Made by a program: the position numbers and the translations under genes. DNA of 64,000 nt. Source: Rhodeus uyekii. Its lineage: Eukaryota; Chordata; Actinopteri; Cypriniformes; Acheilognathidae. The number at the start of each line of letters is the position of its first letter. Positions within the stretch are counted from its first letter, which is position 1. Below the pieces are notes generated by a model. The model did not search any database, was not told where the DNA came from, and saw only the letters and a list, made by a program, of their open reading frames with translations. Of the stretch, positions 35,222 to 48,342 are shown one piece after another. Location of the stretch: the NCBI GenBank assembly GCA_037043235.1, contig JAWRVZ010000016.1, positions 6,183,001 through 6,247,000 of the forward strand, in the 5' to 3' direction.

Positions 35222-35800
35222 TCTGTGCCATGTGCCGAATGACAGTCCAGGAAATCTTCTTTACACTCTTATAATCTCCCTGTGAACGAACGGTTGTTAC
35301 TTGAAATGTTTCTCCTTATTTAAAAAACAAAACAAATCACAGCCATTATTTAGGCTGGAGGCTAATGAACTGAATATATAAGGCTTCAATAATTATTTGA
35401 AAAATATATGCTATTTAGTAAATAAATAATTAAGACCAATGGGCAAATTATTTAAAGTGTAAAAAAATAACATATTAATAAATATTATACGAACACAATA
35501 GCAACTGCAATTGCTTAAAAATATAAAAGCACTTACAAAGTTCCGCTGTTGGTCGCTAAACTACAGCGACACTATAATGTCGGTGTCCTCCATCCCATCT
35601 GCGGATGTTCAGCACTGCGCTCAGCAGCTGCGGCTCTCCACTATATCAGTTCAGCCCAAAACGCGAGAGTTTCACAACCCGGAACATGAATACAGCGCAG
35701 ACTCCAGGGGCCTCGCTCGTGTCCGGCCAGCTACTGTGTGTCTGAGCGAGACTGGATCATCTCCAGAGCAGTTCTCATATGCTGCTTCCTTATTTTACGG
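35222..35800 (-). promoter_or_regulatory. mkx: mkx 5' UTR and probable promoter region
   Basis: Upstream of the start codon the minus strand has a plausible acceptor, cgttcgttcacag ending at 35280, so 35222-35279 would be 5' UTR within the first coding exon. The region 35560-35800 is richer in GC and CpG than its surroundings (ctgcggctctcc, aaacgcgagag) and is a candidate non-coding first exon and promoter. No TATA box or start site is assigned. Confidence 0.4.
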
Positions 35801-36262
35801 ATAACGTTTTATAGGTGCGTTGGTGAGGCTTCGCACAGCACCCTTGGGACCTTTTGGTTTAAAGCGAAAAGGCAAACATCTCCTTTTTATCCGAATGTTT
35901 CATGCTCATGTGGTTAAAAAAGTAGAAGATGTTGTGTCCTTTACTAAACAGGCTCCGAAAAACGACAACTTTAAGAAAACAAATTAATGAAACCCACCCA
36001 TAATGTACATTTCTTCTTCTTCCTCCTCTTCTTTTTCTTTTTCTTTTTCTTCTTTTTATTTTAATTTTATTTTTTTTTACATTTAATGGTATGTGTAACC
36101 TAGTTATTAAAACAATTCATCATTATCTTAAGTTTATTTGGGGTTTATTTGGCAGATTAGCTGATAAAGCTTATTTCTGAATGGTATGGCAAGCTGGATA
36201 AACGTTTATTCATTTCCAGGATATAGAAATTAATTCCAGGAATTAGATTTCTACTAGTAATA

Positions 36263-37110
36263 ATGACAGATTTTGATACCATGAATTTCGATCTTAAGGA
36301 GGTATTTAACATCTGCCTCGATCAGCCTCTCATCTATTGGGAGATGGAAAAGCTGGGGCATCTTAGCTTCTGGGAGTTCGTGTACCACATCTTCCATCAG
36401 AGGCCGCAGTCGTCCAGGAGGCCGCCCCAGAGGTCGCAGTCGTCCAGGAGGCCGCCCCAGAGGCCGCAGTCGTCCAGGAGGCCGCCCCACCAGAGCCGAC
36501 AGACTGGACGCCGCCTTGCCACCCTCGCAAGCGGCGGAGGATGAAGAGGGCTTCCTCCGACCCACAAGCCACAGAGGCAACCCTCGCCCTGCCGGTGCCA
36601 CCAGAACACCCAGACCTCCCAGACCCTCTTGAGCGCCCAGACCTGCCAGACCTCCTGCCAGAACGCCCAGACCTGCCAGAGTCTCAGCCGGTCCTGCCTG
36701 ACCCAACCAAGTTGCCGGTTCCTTTGGCACTAACCTGGCCAGCTGCCGGGACTCTAGACCCGCCGGAGCCTGCTTGGCTCACCCCTCCGGTGCCGCCCGA
36801 CCTGCTCTTGCCTGAGCCCGCCTGGCTCTCCCCCCCGGCACCACCCTGGTTGTCTGCCGGGACCCCTGAACCCTTGGAGCCCCCCTGGCTTGTTCCCCCG
36901 GCTCCACCCTGGCCCCCTGCCGGGAACCCGGTACTGTCTGAGCCCCCATGGCTCATCCCTCCAGTTCCCCCTCCCTGGACTGTGTTTTTCATGGTGGACT
37001 GTTTTTTGAGTTATGTTTACATGATGCTTGGGTACTGTTTTGAGTTAATATTTCTCATGACATTTTGGGGACTTTTTCATGAGTACCTTTTCGAGGACTT
37101 TTTTTTTTAG
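36263..37110 (+). pseudogene. Proline-rich ORF of an interspersed repeat, broken by a frameshift
   Basis: Two frames abut: 36263-36544 (starts MTDFDTMNFDLKEVFN, then an arginine-rich tail) and 36541-37110 (starts MKRASSDPQ, then a run of PEPPWL/PPAPPW-type units). They overlap by ATGA. The second frame reads upstream as repeated EAAVVQEAAP followed by PPEPTDWTPPCHPRKRR, so one frame change upstream of the EAAVVQ repeats probably broke a single ORF. The tail turns hydrophobic near its end. Proline-rich repeats and the repeat-like 3' tail suggest a transposon-derived ORF. I do not recognise a function. Confidence 0.5.
36400..36490 (+). repeat. Three tandem 30-base coding repeats
   Basis: Three near-identical copies of ggccgcagtcgtccaggagg plus ccgccccaga lie head to tail. 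In one frame they give EAAVVQEAAP, in another RPQSSRRPPQ. The repeat belongs to the proline-rich ORF at 36263-37110. Confidence 0.8.
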
Positions 37111-37463
37111 TTATTTTCATGATGTTGGGTTGAGAACTGTTTATTTTGTCTGCTTGTTGTTGCCTGTCTTGTCCACTTCGGTTTTGGATCGGGATTTGGG
37201 CATTCATAACTCGTGTGTTCGTCCTTGTCGTGAACGCGTGAGACAAGTGTTTTGCTCATTCTCACGTGCTCTAAGTTATGTGAGTGGGCGCGGTTTCAAG
37301 CTCTGCTCGTACCGCGCGCTCTCGTGTCCTTGTCCTGTGTTGTAAGTCCTTGTCCTTCCTCATGTCCTCCCTATATATTCCGTCTTTGTCTGCTGTTCTG
37401 TGTTGCGTCGTTGTCCTTACTTTGTCTGTTCCTGTCATGAGTTTTTTCCAGTCCAGTCAAGTC

Positions 37464-37622
37464 TGTAGTCAAGTCAAGTCAAGTATTAGTCAAGTATTAG
37501 TCAAGTATTAGTCAAGTATTAGTCAAGTATTAGTCAAGACTTAGTCAAGTCTTAGTCAAGTCTTAGTCAAGTCTTAGTCAAGTCTTAGTCAAGTCTTAGT
37601 CCAGTCTTAGTCCAGTCTTAGT
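37464..37622 (+). repeat. 12-base tandem minisatellite
   Basis: About 13 head-to-tail copies of gtcaagtattag changing to gtcaagtcttag and then gtccagtcttag. The gradual change of unit along the array is typical of local expansion. It lies in the 3' part of the repeat that ends aacctgaca at 37731. Confidence 0.9.
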
Positions 37623-37731
37623 CCCGTCTTGTTTTTCCCCCTCTGGGTTGTTTATGTTTGTATTTTGTTTTATTTTGTATTAAAATCCCTTTCACCCGCA
37701 TCTCTGAGTCCTTGCCTCTTCAAACCTGACA

Positions 37732-40700
37732 CTCATATCCTGGGAATGAATAAAAGTTAATGGGCTCTCATCGCATCCGCTTGTCAACATATCTATGTTT
37801 TAGCAGGGCATGAGATTTATTTATTTGTTTGTTTTTTTGTGTTTGCAAAATTGTCTTTTGTGGTATCATATGCAAAGCTGGTTGATAACATAACTGCAAT
37901 AATGGTCTAGTTAATCAGTGTTTGGTCAATAATAGTGAAAAATCTATTGTCTTAACAGATTACCTATTATAAATTAAATTCCTTAAAAGTTAGTCAAAAT
38001 GTACCACAATAAATAGGCCTAAAATAAAATGTGATAAATTATAGTAAAAGGAGTTATAAGTACAGTTTAAGAAACTTTCTAAAGACAATATTTTCAGTTT
38101 ATGTGGCTGTTTTAGATCATCTTTGACTTTGTCCATAGAATTTTAAAGTGGTAAATTCTCAATAGAATTCAAAAAGGTCACACTTTTTATCATCAACTTA
38201 TTACAATAGGAACTGTTCGCACAAATCTTTCACTTCTCACAAGGCCTAAAACGAACATTTTTCCACACCTACCAATGGCCTTTGACTTAAGAAAATGTAC
38301 CAGCCATAGATTTTTTTTTAAACCAGCCATTTAACAGGAAAGAATGACACCAAAAGTTTAGTTAATTCACAGTTCTCTAATCCAATTTTGAAACTTCATA
38401 ACTACATTACACTAGCCTAAATCATGTAAACTAATCATGTTAGTATGGACAAATAATCAAATCACAAGCAAAAGCTCAAATAAATACACTATAACAAAGT
38501 TACAAATGAAATGAACTGCTTTTTTCAGGAAGGCCTGACAGTATTTTTCAGGTACAGAAATGTAATAAAGTTAGCAAATGTAAAATAACGCTGTATAGTC
38601 TTCATTGTACAAATTAAACATCCTTATTAATTAATCCTTACTGAAGCAACAAAAGTTATTCAGTCAAGAGCAGTGAGGGATTTTTTTCTTAGTGCTTCAT
38701 TGTTTGATTAGCATTAAAACAGTGATACAGTCTTCAGCAGAATTATTAGGCTGATGTCACTTTAAGAGTGAATGCATGAATCTAATATACTGATACAGGA
38801 CACATGTTTACTTTCTCACTGTCTACCTTTACTTAAGCCATAACCGACTATGTTTAATAGGACACTCTAGTTTATTTAATTTCTTTACACAATTTTGTGT
38901 GAATTTGTCTGCTTAAGTGCAAGAAGACGTGAAAGAGCTCAGTGTAACAATCATGTCATGCTCCTCCTGTGTGTCTTGTAATTTTCACACATAAACAACA
39001 CAGCTACGCATTGTTTACGTGTTGTTTGCATGTTACTTGCATGTTGTTGACTCGTGTAAACATAAACTTGTTGTTTACGTTATTTTTGAGTTAAAATTCT
39101 TGTGCTTTTGAAGTTCCATGCTTTCAATACAAACACAACTTACCACACAGCACGCAGGTAACGAAATTAGCTGCACTTTGCGTCTTTTTGCGCTTATTTA
39201 AATTGTCATGGCTCAAACTTGCCTGATTATGCAACACTAGCCTGTCAACTGTCCTGAGCTGCATGTTCATGCATTATTATAATTCATAAAAATGTAACTA
39301 TTTCTTGAATTTGATGCTTGGTCAAGGTTAATTTTAGGCCATGAGCGCACTGCTGAAGCAGAGCCAGCTTTTACTCAGGACTCCCTTGATCAAATTTCAA
39401 TAATGATGACATGCCGCTACATTTGACACATTAGCCTCTATTGCCATCTTGAACTCAGAATAAAAACATTTTTTATTAAAGTGCATATAATTACGGTTAT
39501 GGAGAACTATTTGCTCCCACTCAGACTTGAGCGCAGATGTACTCACATAGGGGTGTTTTAGTTCAAGCTTTTGTAATCACAAAGAGCATCCCCACATGAC
39601 ACCTTAAAGTAGACAGCACATTCCTCTCCAGTAGCCCAGGCATATAACACGGCAACACACGCCATAAATTCCTTTCCCTCAGAGATAGCCTCACTACCAC
39701 ATTTGTTGACACTAGCTACACACAGTCCCTTTTTCACCTAGGAAAACAAAAAAGAAGGGACACGGTAAGGTCGAGTTGTTCACTTAAGTTGCACAACACT
39801 GCAAATGTAAAAAACATATCACACGAGAAGCGTAGGTTAATTCCCGCTTGTTTATCCACTCTTTTTTGCATGAAGAAGGTATGCTTGTGCTTATGCACAA
39901 ATAGTTAAAACATGGTTCTGTTATATGTGCACTTCCTGATTCCTTTACTTAAATAAGAGCATTTGTTGACATAATATTGAGTTCTGCTATATAATGTAAC
40001 GTTTCAATGAGAATATATGGTTATGAAGCTGTAAAATTCATTGCAAAAACAGCTGTAGTTTCTTCACAGGCCTCAATGAAAAAGCATTGGGCAACATGCG
40101 ATTACTGCAACATAGTACCAATTAGAGCAAATCTGAAACCACAAACACCACAGCCACAAATGCTCTGCAACACACAATAAAATGAGCACGGCCCGGAGAG
40201 ACGTACAGTATGTCTGTAAATGACAAAATCGCTTTTATATTCTCATGGAATGCTCTGAATAGAAACAGTGTCAGCGAATGTATCCTTCGAAGTCATTTGG
40301 TTAACAGTCTTAGCGCCTTCTTGATCTGTTGTTTTGATTCCTGGATTTTGGTCACAGATACAGCATTGCATGTACTGGAAAAATATGACTGCGGTACATG
40401 GCACTGTCCCATGAAATGTGTGTGCTGTTACTGTTACAGGCCCAGGTTTATAATCCTAGAAGGAAAAATCTCTGAAAGTGACAAGAAAAAAACTGTAATT
40501 ATGCTCCTGGTTTGATCTATATCTAGCAGGTCTTTTATTAATTGCAGCTAATGCTGTTGAATGAGCTCACTATTATAACACACTCATTTTTCTCATCGGT
40601 ATAACTGAAGCAATTGGCTGATAGAACATTCTGTTCCTGTGTGATTTGTGCTTGGCTCTTTTATAGCTGCTCTGGATTTAATTGGCTAGACGTTGCTTTA

Positions 40701-42063
40701 GCAATCACATCTATTTCTTTGATTGGGCAGCTGTTGTTATAAGGCAGCAACTGCGGATCTGAAAGGTCACGGTATCCACGTGCGACAGCTCTCGGGCAGA
40801 GCTGGCTATCACTGACAGTCTGTAGAGAAGAGCATTACTGCCGTCTCAGACTCTATAACCAACTCCACATGTCTTATCTAAATAAGCACTAGGCCAAGAC
40901 AGATCACATTTCCTTCTGGTGCTAGCCAGACGTAAGGATTACCTTGTCACTGGCTTCGACATAAAAATTGGAATTAAATTGATACTGGCACATGAAGTTG
41001 TGGTACCAGTCATGTTAAAGAAATACTGTACTTCGACATATTAAGTGACTCTTCATCCCTTTTACCATATAGTTATAGTACATTACTTTTTGCCATACAG
41101 GAAGTCTCATCATGGGTACATTTACCACACATGGAATAGTGTAGTTCAGTAAGTAATTGATATCCCTACAATATTAGACCTTTGCCATTCCACTAATATA
41201 AATCCTTTGAAGAATTGCCCCCACAACTTGGGCCAAATTAAATCTTAATTCATACCACAATCACATAGCGAGTACAGTTAATCAGACAAAAGGCAGCCCG
41301 AATGCCAAGGTACAGTCTACAAAACGCAGAATGTGGAATGTACTGTAAAATCATAGTAGTAGGATTATTTTTGGTGGGTAAAGAGATTGTAATTGTTGGT
41401 CACTATAAAGTATGAAACTGTTTATAGATGTCGCAAACGCCGATGGTCTCACTCACCTGAGTACAAGCATTTAGTATTGGACTACAATTCCCAAGAGCCC
41501 GCATACCTGGACTGATTACTGTGCACCTGTTCCTTATCACTCAGACTAATTAAACCCCTTGTGCATGATCACTTGCAGCCAAGTCTTGTTTGCCCCAGCT
41601 ATATTTCTAAGTTTTTGTTGTTTACACGGAGACTATAATGGTACCATTTTCAAAAGTTTGCATTTTTAGGCCTCCCCAAAATGCTGTTGCTGTGTAAATG
41701 AATGGCCAAAATGCATAAAAGGTTTTAGTTGAAAATGGTGTTGTGTAAACAGAGGTTTGACTGACCAAAAAATTCAGAAGCCCTGTGCTAATGTAATAAA
41801 TCCTGGCTAATGGTTATCAACTTAACCCATTTATGTCAGGAAAAACACACTGGACATAATAGTAAGTTTTGAAACAATCCAAAACACTATATTTATACTA
41901 AAGTGAAAGTCGCAACTGAGGAATATGTTAATGTGATTAATGTGGACAGGAACCCCCAAATAATTCAAATAATAAATCAACCCCATTTCATGTTGAAAAA
42001 CAGAATGAAGTCAGATTAGTACCTTAAGGTAAACATTTTGATGGAAAGTTGTGTAAAATATAC
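37732..42063. other. Gene-free stretch upstream of mkx, part 1
   Basis: About 4.3 kb without coding potential. 37900-40500 is AT-rich with no recognisable element. A complex block at 40600-40900 is listed separately as a candidate regulatory element. 41460-41760 looks like old repeat sequence, with tgtttacacgg and gtgtaaacagagg end phrases. Confidence 0.4.
40600..40900. promoter_or_regulatory. Candidate conserved non-coding element
   Basis: A complex, non-repetitive block with closely packed factor-like words: aattggctgatag, tttaattggctag, gattgggcagctgttgtt (ATTGGC/CCAAT and a CAGCTG E-box) and aaggtcacggta. It lies about 5.5 kb upstream of the mkx start. Conservation cannot be judged from one sequence. 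Confidence 0.25.
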
Positions 42064-42340
42064 ATAAATGGATAGTTTACCCAAAAATAAAAGCTCTGTC
42101 ATTTACTTACCCTCAAGTTGTTCTAAACCTGTATGAGTTTCTGTGTTCAGTTGAAAACAAAACAATATTTTGAAGAATATGGGTAATCAAACCATTTCTG
42201 GTCCCCATTGACAACCACAGTATTTTATTTTTTCATACTATGGAAGTCAATCGGGATCAGTAACTGTTTGGTTTAAAACAACTTTTCAAAGTGCAAATAA
42301 TTACATAATTTTCATTATTGGGTCAACTATCCCTTTAATA
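42064..42340. mobile_element. Palindromic MITE, third full copy
   Basis: It starts aaatggatagtttacccaa and ends gggtcaactatccctttaa. The two arms meet at actatggaagtcaa. Same family as 746-1060 and 8794-9092. Confidence 0.75.
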
Positions 42341-43167
42341 GTCTGCTGCACTAAAATCTTTTTTACATAATCCATTCTGTAGAAATGCATTGCTTTTCAC
42401 AGGCAGCCTGATATAATTTCATTTCCATTTGCATTCAGCCACCTTAAAATTGTCTGCTCATATTTCCTTAGACATTCTCTAATCAACATATCTGTGTGTA
42501 ACAAAATGTTAAATCCCGGTAGAGGCTATTTGCGTCATGTGTTTTTCTTTGTTAATAAATCTACCAAGGTTGAATTATATCCACAGAGTCTAGTAAATTT
42601 AGTATGATGACATACCAGTGCTAGCGTCTTCTCAGACTTGAATGTTCTTCCCATTAGCTAGCAGGGGAATCCAATAGAGAGATGTACCAGGTAGTTTAAT
42701 ATTCTTCAAGTCAATGAAAAGTTCAGGATCAAATTTCTTTACATGTAAGAGGAGAGTATAAATTATTTCTCTGCAATCTTTTGATGTTTTTTAATAGCCA
42801 TTAGTCTTCATTTCATGTATCAAGATGATGCTAAACATTGTATAACTGTGTATCTTCAAGATTCAAAAGGCTTTGAGTAGATGAAGTGAAGGGAATTCAT
42901 GTAATGCCTTTCCATCATTAGTATCCAACGCTCCACGGGTTGCATCCTCTTGCACAGAAGTTGTTGAAAATGTTTCTTTTAACCCATTTGAGAGCACCTA
43001 AATGTATTGAGGGCAAGGACAATAACTGGGACAGGTATAATTCTGCAGATGGCTCTCTTTACAGGCTCACCCTATTTTAGCACCTTACATGACCACGAAG
43101 GTTTTGGACACTGCTGAGGAAAAAAAAGAAGGAAAAAAAGTAACTCAAGACCAAGCTACGAGCCAAA

Positions 43168-43220
<53 letters not shown>

Positions 43221-43595
43221 AACATATTGCAGTGTGTGAACTGTTGCATCTGAGAACTGAAAAAAGATTGTAATATTACAAAAACACAACATTGTAATGT
43301 TTCCCAAATCCTGTTGAGCAATAGCTGTAATTTAAATTGTGGAGATTTACACCAGTAAATCGTTTTTCTAAGGCATTTAAAAAAAATAAATCTAGATGTC
43401 CTAATTTAATTAAGGTCTAATCTTGGCTAATCTAATCTCTATTTTTGAAATCGATCCCTTTTGTTCTTTGTTGTATGTAATTTTGATTTGCTGTTAATAT
43501 TGCTGAGTTCTTACAATTGTAATTACACTGTAACAAACACTTTAAAATAAAGTGTAGCTATTTTAAATTTAATGCATCTCCTCAAACAATGTAAT
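42341..43595. other. Gene-free stretch with a TC microsatellite
   Basis: AT-rich sequence. A perfect (TC)n tract of about 45 bases lies at 43175-43219. Just before 43596, ctgtaacaaacactttaaaa resembles the end of the 34421 MITE. No exon seen. Confidence 0.5.
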
Positions 43596-43920
43596 TGTCG
43601 CGGTCTTGTCTCATGTTGTTCCCTTCCAGGTCCTTTTATGTATCTTCCAGGTCCTGTACGCTCCTGTCTGTGTCTGCCCAAGTCTCGTCAGCTGTTCCTA
43701 ATCCCGTGTTTGTCCTCTCGTATTCCCATGTCCTTGTCGATCGTTGAAACTGTTTAACGTTTCCATGTGTCTCCATGGTTCCCTTGAGCCTTGCACATGT
43801 GTGCCGGTTTTCTTTCTTTTGTATTTAAAGCGTTTTCGTTTTGTTCATTAAAGCAGAGTTTTCCGTTGATCCCCGAGTTCCTTGTTTTCGCCATTTCCGC
43901 AACACACCACCAGCGTTACA
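43596..43920 (+). repeat. TGTCRCGGTCTTGTC repeat, plus orientation
   Basis: The 325-bp repeat starts tgtcgcggtcttgtctc and ends ccagcgttaca. It shares tatcttccaggtcc, aagtctcgtcagctgttcc and a tttgtatttaaagcg phrase with the inverted copy at 49150-49478. It is TG...CA bounded and T-rich with a late attaaag, so it could be a solo-LTR-like unit or a MITE. Confidence 0.6.
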
Positions 43921-46900
43921 GAAATGATATTCATGAATGCATTTGAAATGCTATTGAAAACACCGGTTTAAGATGTTATTTATTCAGGTTATATCACTTG
44001 ATGAAAACTCCACATGCCATTTTTACGTTTATAAAATATAAACTTTTGCTTAAAATGTGTCTTTGTTACAGTTTAGTCATTCAATTAAGTACTTACTAAA
44101 ACTAATTAAATGTATCTTGCTATAGGGTGAGATTAGGATTAGGGTTTGGTGCATGTAATTATGCATATAGCAACTATGTGTCACATATAAAATGGACATA
44201 ATAAAGTATTACCCAGATTATTACATTGTACACCTGTTTATCATTGACTCTTTGTGTTTTCAGTGTTTATTTTATTTTTAGATAATTGTTGCAGTGGATG
44301 TTGCAACTCTCCAATTGTCCTTTACTGATTTCAAAAACTAGAGACAAGACAGAATAAAGATTTGTATTGCTTTTTGCAGTATCAAGTTTTACAAATCCAC
44401 ACTACTGCTCAGTTTGCTTCTATCAAACTATTTGCACATCCATTTCTTCAGCCTGCTATAGTAAAAATAAGCTCTGCTGAAGAGGCAATGCCCAGCGTGC
44501 CTTTCCCTTGATGAATCACTTTGTGAATGTGTCAGTCTGTGCCACGTACACTCCCAGAAGTCCCTGGGTGTTTGAACACTGTAGTTACTATATCATATAA
44601 TTATGACTTTGCCATCAATCACATTTTCATACTAATGCATCATTAACCCAACAAATAGCTCCCATATGTTCATCCGAACCCAGTCCTCTGGTCCAAATAC
44701 TGTGTGCTTGCCACATGATTTTCCACAGAGCTGTGTGTATACAGTACCCTGCGCCACATGGTTCCTTCACCTCATGGGCTACATCTTGTTTCACATCCCT
44801 AATGAGTCGGGTCATGAGTGCTAGTTAAGCAGTCATTGATAATTCAGTACGAATGTGCTCTTTCGAGAGCCATGAGGATGTGTCAAGACTTCCCTCTGTT
44901 CCTGGGCTTTTCAAACTTACCGCACTGCTTTTTCAAACAAAGCTTCATACGTCTCTGTTACCCGGGTCTGCAATCTACTCTGACAGCCGCCGACTCGCTA
45001 ACCCCTTTCCAGTCGTGTTCCCAGTGCTTTCTTGGACGCTGACAATTTTATGTTTTTCTGTTCGCTCGTAACTCCAGGTCTCAGCTTCAAGACGAAATCC
45101 CCTTGTAGCACATTAACCTCTTCTTACTTAGCATCATGCTGGTTTCCGTCGACAAGCAATGGGCAATTTTATGCCTTTCACAGCCAATTGACTATATGAT
45201 CCAGGGGAGAGGTGAACCTCCGAAAACTTTTGTTATTTCACGTTTCTCATTAGACTCATCATGGGTCAGTGTTGAACATGGAGCTTTGCTAATGACATGG
45301 AGGAAACTGCACCTGCAATTACTGCTCTCATTATTGTAATCATTGTTATTTATGGCTCCCTGTTTAGAGTATGGTTGAGCCCAAATGGAGCATAATGAGG
45401 TGTTGGGATGATAATGAGTTCGTCGTGAAGATGATGAAGATGATGACGGCATAATTCTCCAGCGCTATAGTGACTTATGGTTGCAAACTGCTTTTGGCCC
45501 TTGTGTGAGGCAGCTGGGCCTCAACATGGTGGCCATATGGTAAACATCATCCTACAGATGGCAAACGAAGAGTACATGAACAGTCATTTGTTTTTGTTTG
45601 TTTTTTGTTGGTTAAAATATTGATATATTGCTGAGATATAAGAGATGGCTGATATTTACTCTTGCCCTGCCATTGACAGAAATGGACGTCATTTATGAAA
45701 CAATGCTTCCCTGCCATTGATGGAAATTTCTGGCTTTCCATGTTTCCACTGTTATACTTTAGGGGTGCTATTACACATCTTCTGAAAGAGTACAGAATCT
45801 CCACTTCAAAACACAGGTGAAAAAGAAGCAGAAACAAGTGATAGCATATGTAAGCAGATGCATATGTAAAATAACGGGATCATCAACATTAAACAACATA
45901 TAAATCAAAACTGCCTAACCCAGGATGAGCTGTAGGACTGTGCAACCAAAGGGGACTTGATCAACTCCATCTGTGTTTTGATCTTCATTCTGAATCTGAT
46001 CTAGACAAAGTCTTTGATGTAAACTCGATTTTCTCAGCTTTTTGCCCAAATGTTGCTTTCTTTATGAAACTTACCCACATTCAAATGTTGATTACAAAAA
46101 TGCAAGAAGAATCAAATGTTTAAAAAAAGAAGCAGAAGCTCCCATATATCATCATCTTGATATATTGCATGTTCATACAACAAAATATATTTTGTAAAAA
46201 TGGCGACGGCTGACAACTTTTTAAAAAATGGTGGCGGGGAAAGAGTTAAGATAACTTTTTAATATATAACGCATTAATTCCCACATTGTCCCCCCAAAAC
46301 AATATTTTAGCAAGCTATGCATTTTTTTTATCAATTCCAATGGAAAGGTCTTTCCTAAGTTGCTCTATTTGTATGCCACGTGTCTTTAAAACATCTGTAG
46401 CATGCAAAAAAAATCTCTACAAACTGTAAAAAGTCTGGTAGAGTCTTCAGCCACTTTAATGGCCCATGGGTTTAAATGGGTTAAATATCATCTTCATTTT
46501 TCAGGTTTAGAAAGACTTAAGAACACTCCCGATATTCTAAAATGAACCAAGACAAACAACCCAAGGTATAATCCTCCAAAAAGGCCATCCAAAAAGAAAG
46601 ACCAGACACACAAATTAGGATATTTTGCAATGGAAAACGAATCTCCCATCACTGTGGAATAACATAAAATTTGGCTGCATGCATAGGAATTTTGTAAGTT
46701 ATTTTTCTAGTTGAAAGGACTAGCAATCCAGCATATTCTTCCAAAATGCCATTCTTCCGGCTTTAGGTGTATAATGGTCAAGTTTCTTTCCAATTATAGA
46801 ACAGACTTTTAATTCGGAGTCTATAAACGGCTGAGCCAGTAACATGATTAAATGGAGAAATTATGTTTGACTTTTTGCTCAGGCTGATCTTCCCTGATAT

Positions 46901-48311
46901 AACCAATGCTTAACCATAGCTGTTCATTCTGCGCCTATTAATAGTTTGAGACCGATGGTATGAAACCTTCTGTGCTCTTGAATTTCTGAAAGCATTCGTA
47001 AAGAAGATGTACAAGGTGCAAAACAGAAAGACGCAGATACATTCACCTTCAAGTCTTCATTGGACAGATGACTTTGTCTCTCAGCCAGAACACTGGACCA
47101 TGCATGGCTGAGCCTCTTCTCTGGCTTCTGATGCATGAGCAAAAGCCATACATTTCGTTAACAGGGCAGATTGAATTAATACCCATCCGAGGACCACTCC
47201 AGATGGCTGCTGCCTCTCTCACAGCCTCTCATTGTGTAGGAAAATAAACATCCGTAAATCACCATGATGGGTGTTCCTACAATCAGCGGTGCTGAAGTCA
47301 TGGTCCGAATCACGCCTCCTCAGAGGACCTGCTGATTTTGTGTGGAATACTGTACGTTGTAAAAAGTAATCACCTGACACAACATAACGTAGCTGTTTGA
47401 GACGGATGTGGTCTCATGTTCTTTTCTTGAACTGATGTTTTTGGCTTAAAATGTTCGATTCTACCAAGGCCACAAAGTAGCAACACCTCTTCTCGCATAC
47501 CTGCTTACAATGTCTATTTGTATCTTCGGGAACTATTACAGGCATGTTCTAACACTCCAGAGAGGAAGCGTCCTGCTTTGGAGTCTTGTCTCTCTTGGCC
47601 ACTGTATTGCAACAGCCACATAAAGGAGTGTTTTTATTGGAAAATAGGTGCTGCCCAATGCTTCTTTATGCCAAACTAAATCCATATGAGTATGGCCTTA
47701 AGTAGAGGCTGGTTATGATTGCAGTAAATAGAGCTCTTTGTGGATATTGTACAAAAACATTCATTACATTCATGTTTCTGCCATGTTAAATATGGAGAAG
47801 TGACTCATCATTGTTAATAGACAATTTTGCCTCAGCAATTCATCTATGGGAAATGAATGAAGAAGAAATTCAGTGGACAATGAAACCACCAAAACTGAAA
47901 GCGCAGGATAATTTCCCAGTTCTCAATTATTTGGTATTTATTCATTTGGCTTCTTTCTTGTTTCTGTTCACAAGAAAAAAGGAAAATTCTTTGAAAAATA
48001 TAGTGCAAAAAAAAGTCATGTTTGATAACAAAAAGTTAAAATTTAAGTTTAAATAAAGTTGAAATAAAATTAAAGTTTAAATACTGATTAAGTAAAAGTT
48101 TAAATAAAATTAAAGTTTAAATACTGAAATTTAATGTGGAGTAACCACCAAAGCAAAAAAATTAAAAACATACTGTCCTTATATCTCTTTACCTTTTTAC
48201 CTATCAGCTTTTGGGGAGTCACACCACATGACATTTTACAATCTGAAATAGCTTTACTTGTAGTAAAAAGGTTTAATTATTTGATGTTTTTAGAAACTTC
48301 TTGACCTTGAC

Positions 48312-48342
<31 letters not shown>

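Noticed and set aside
37464..37622. CRISPR or coding repeat
   Set aside because: A 12-base perfect tandem run with no spacers, downstream of stops.
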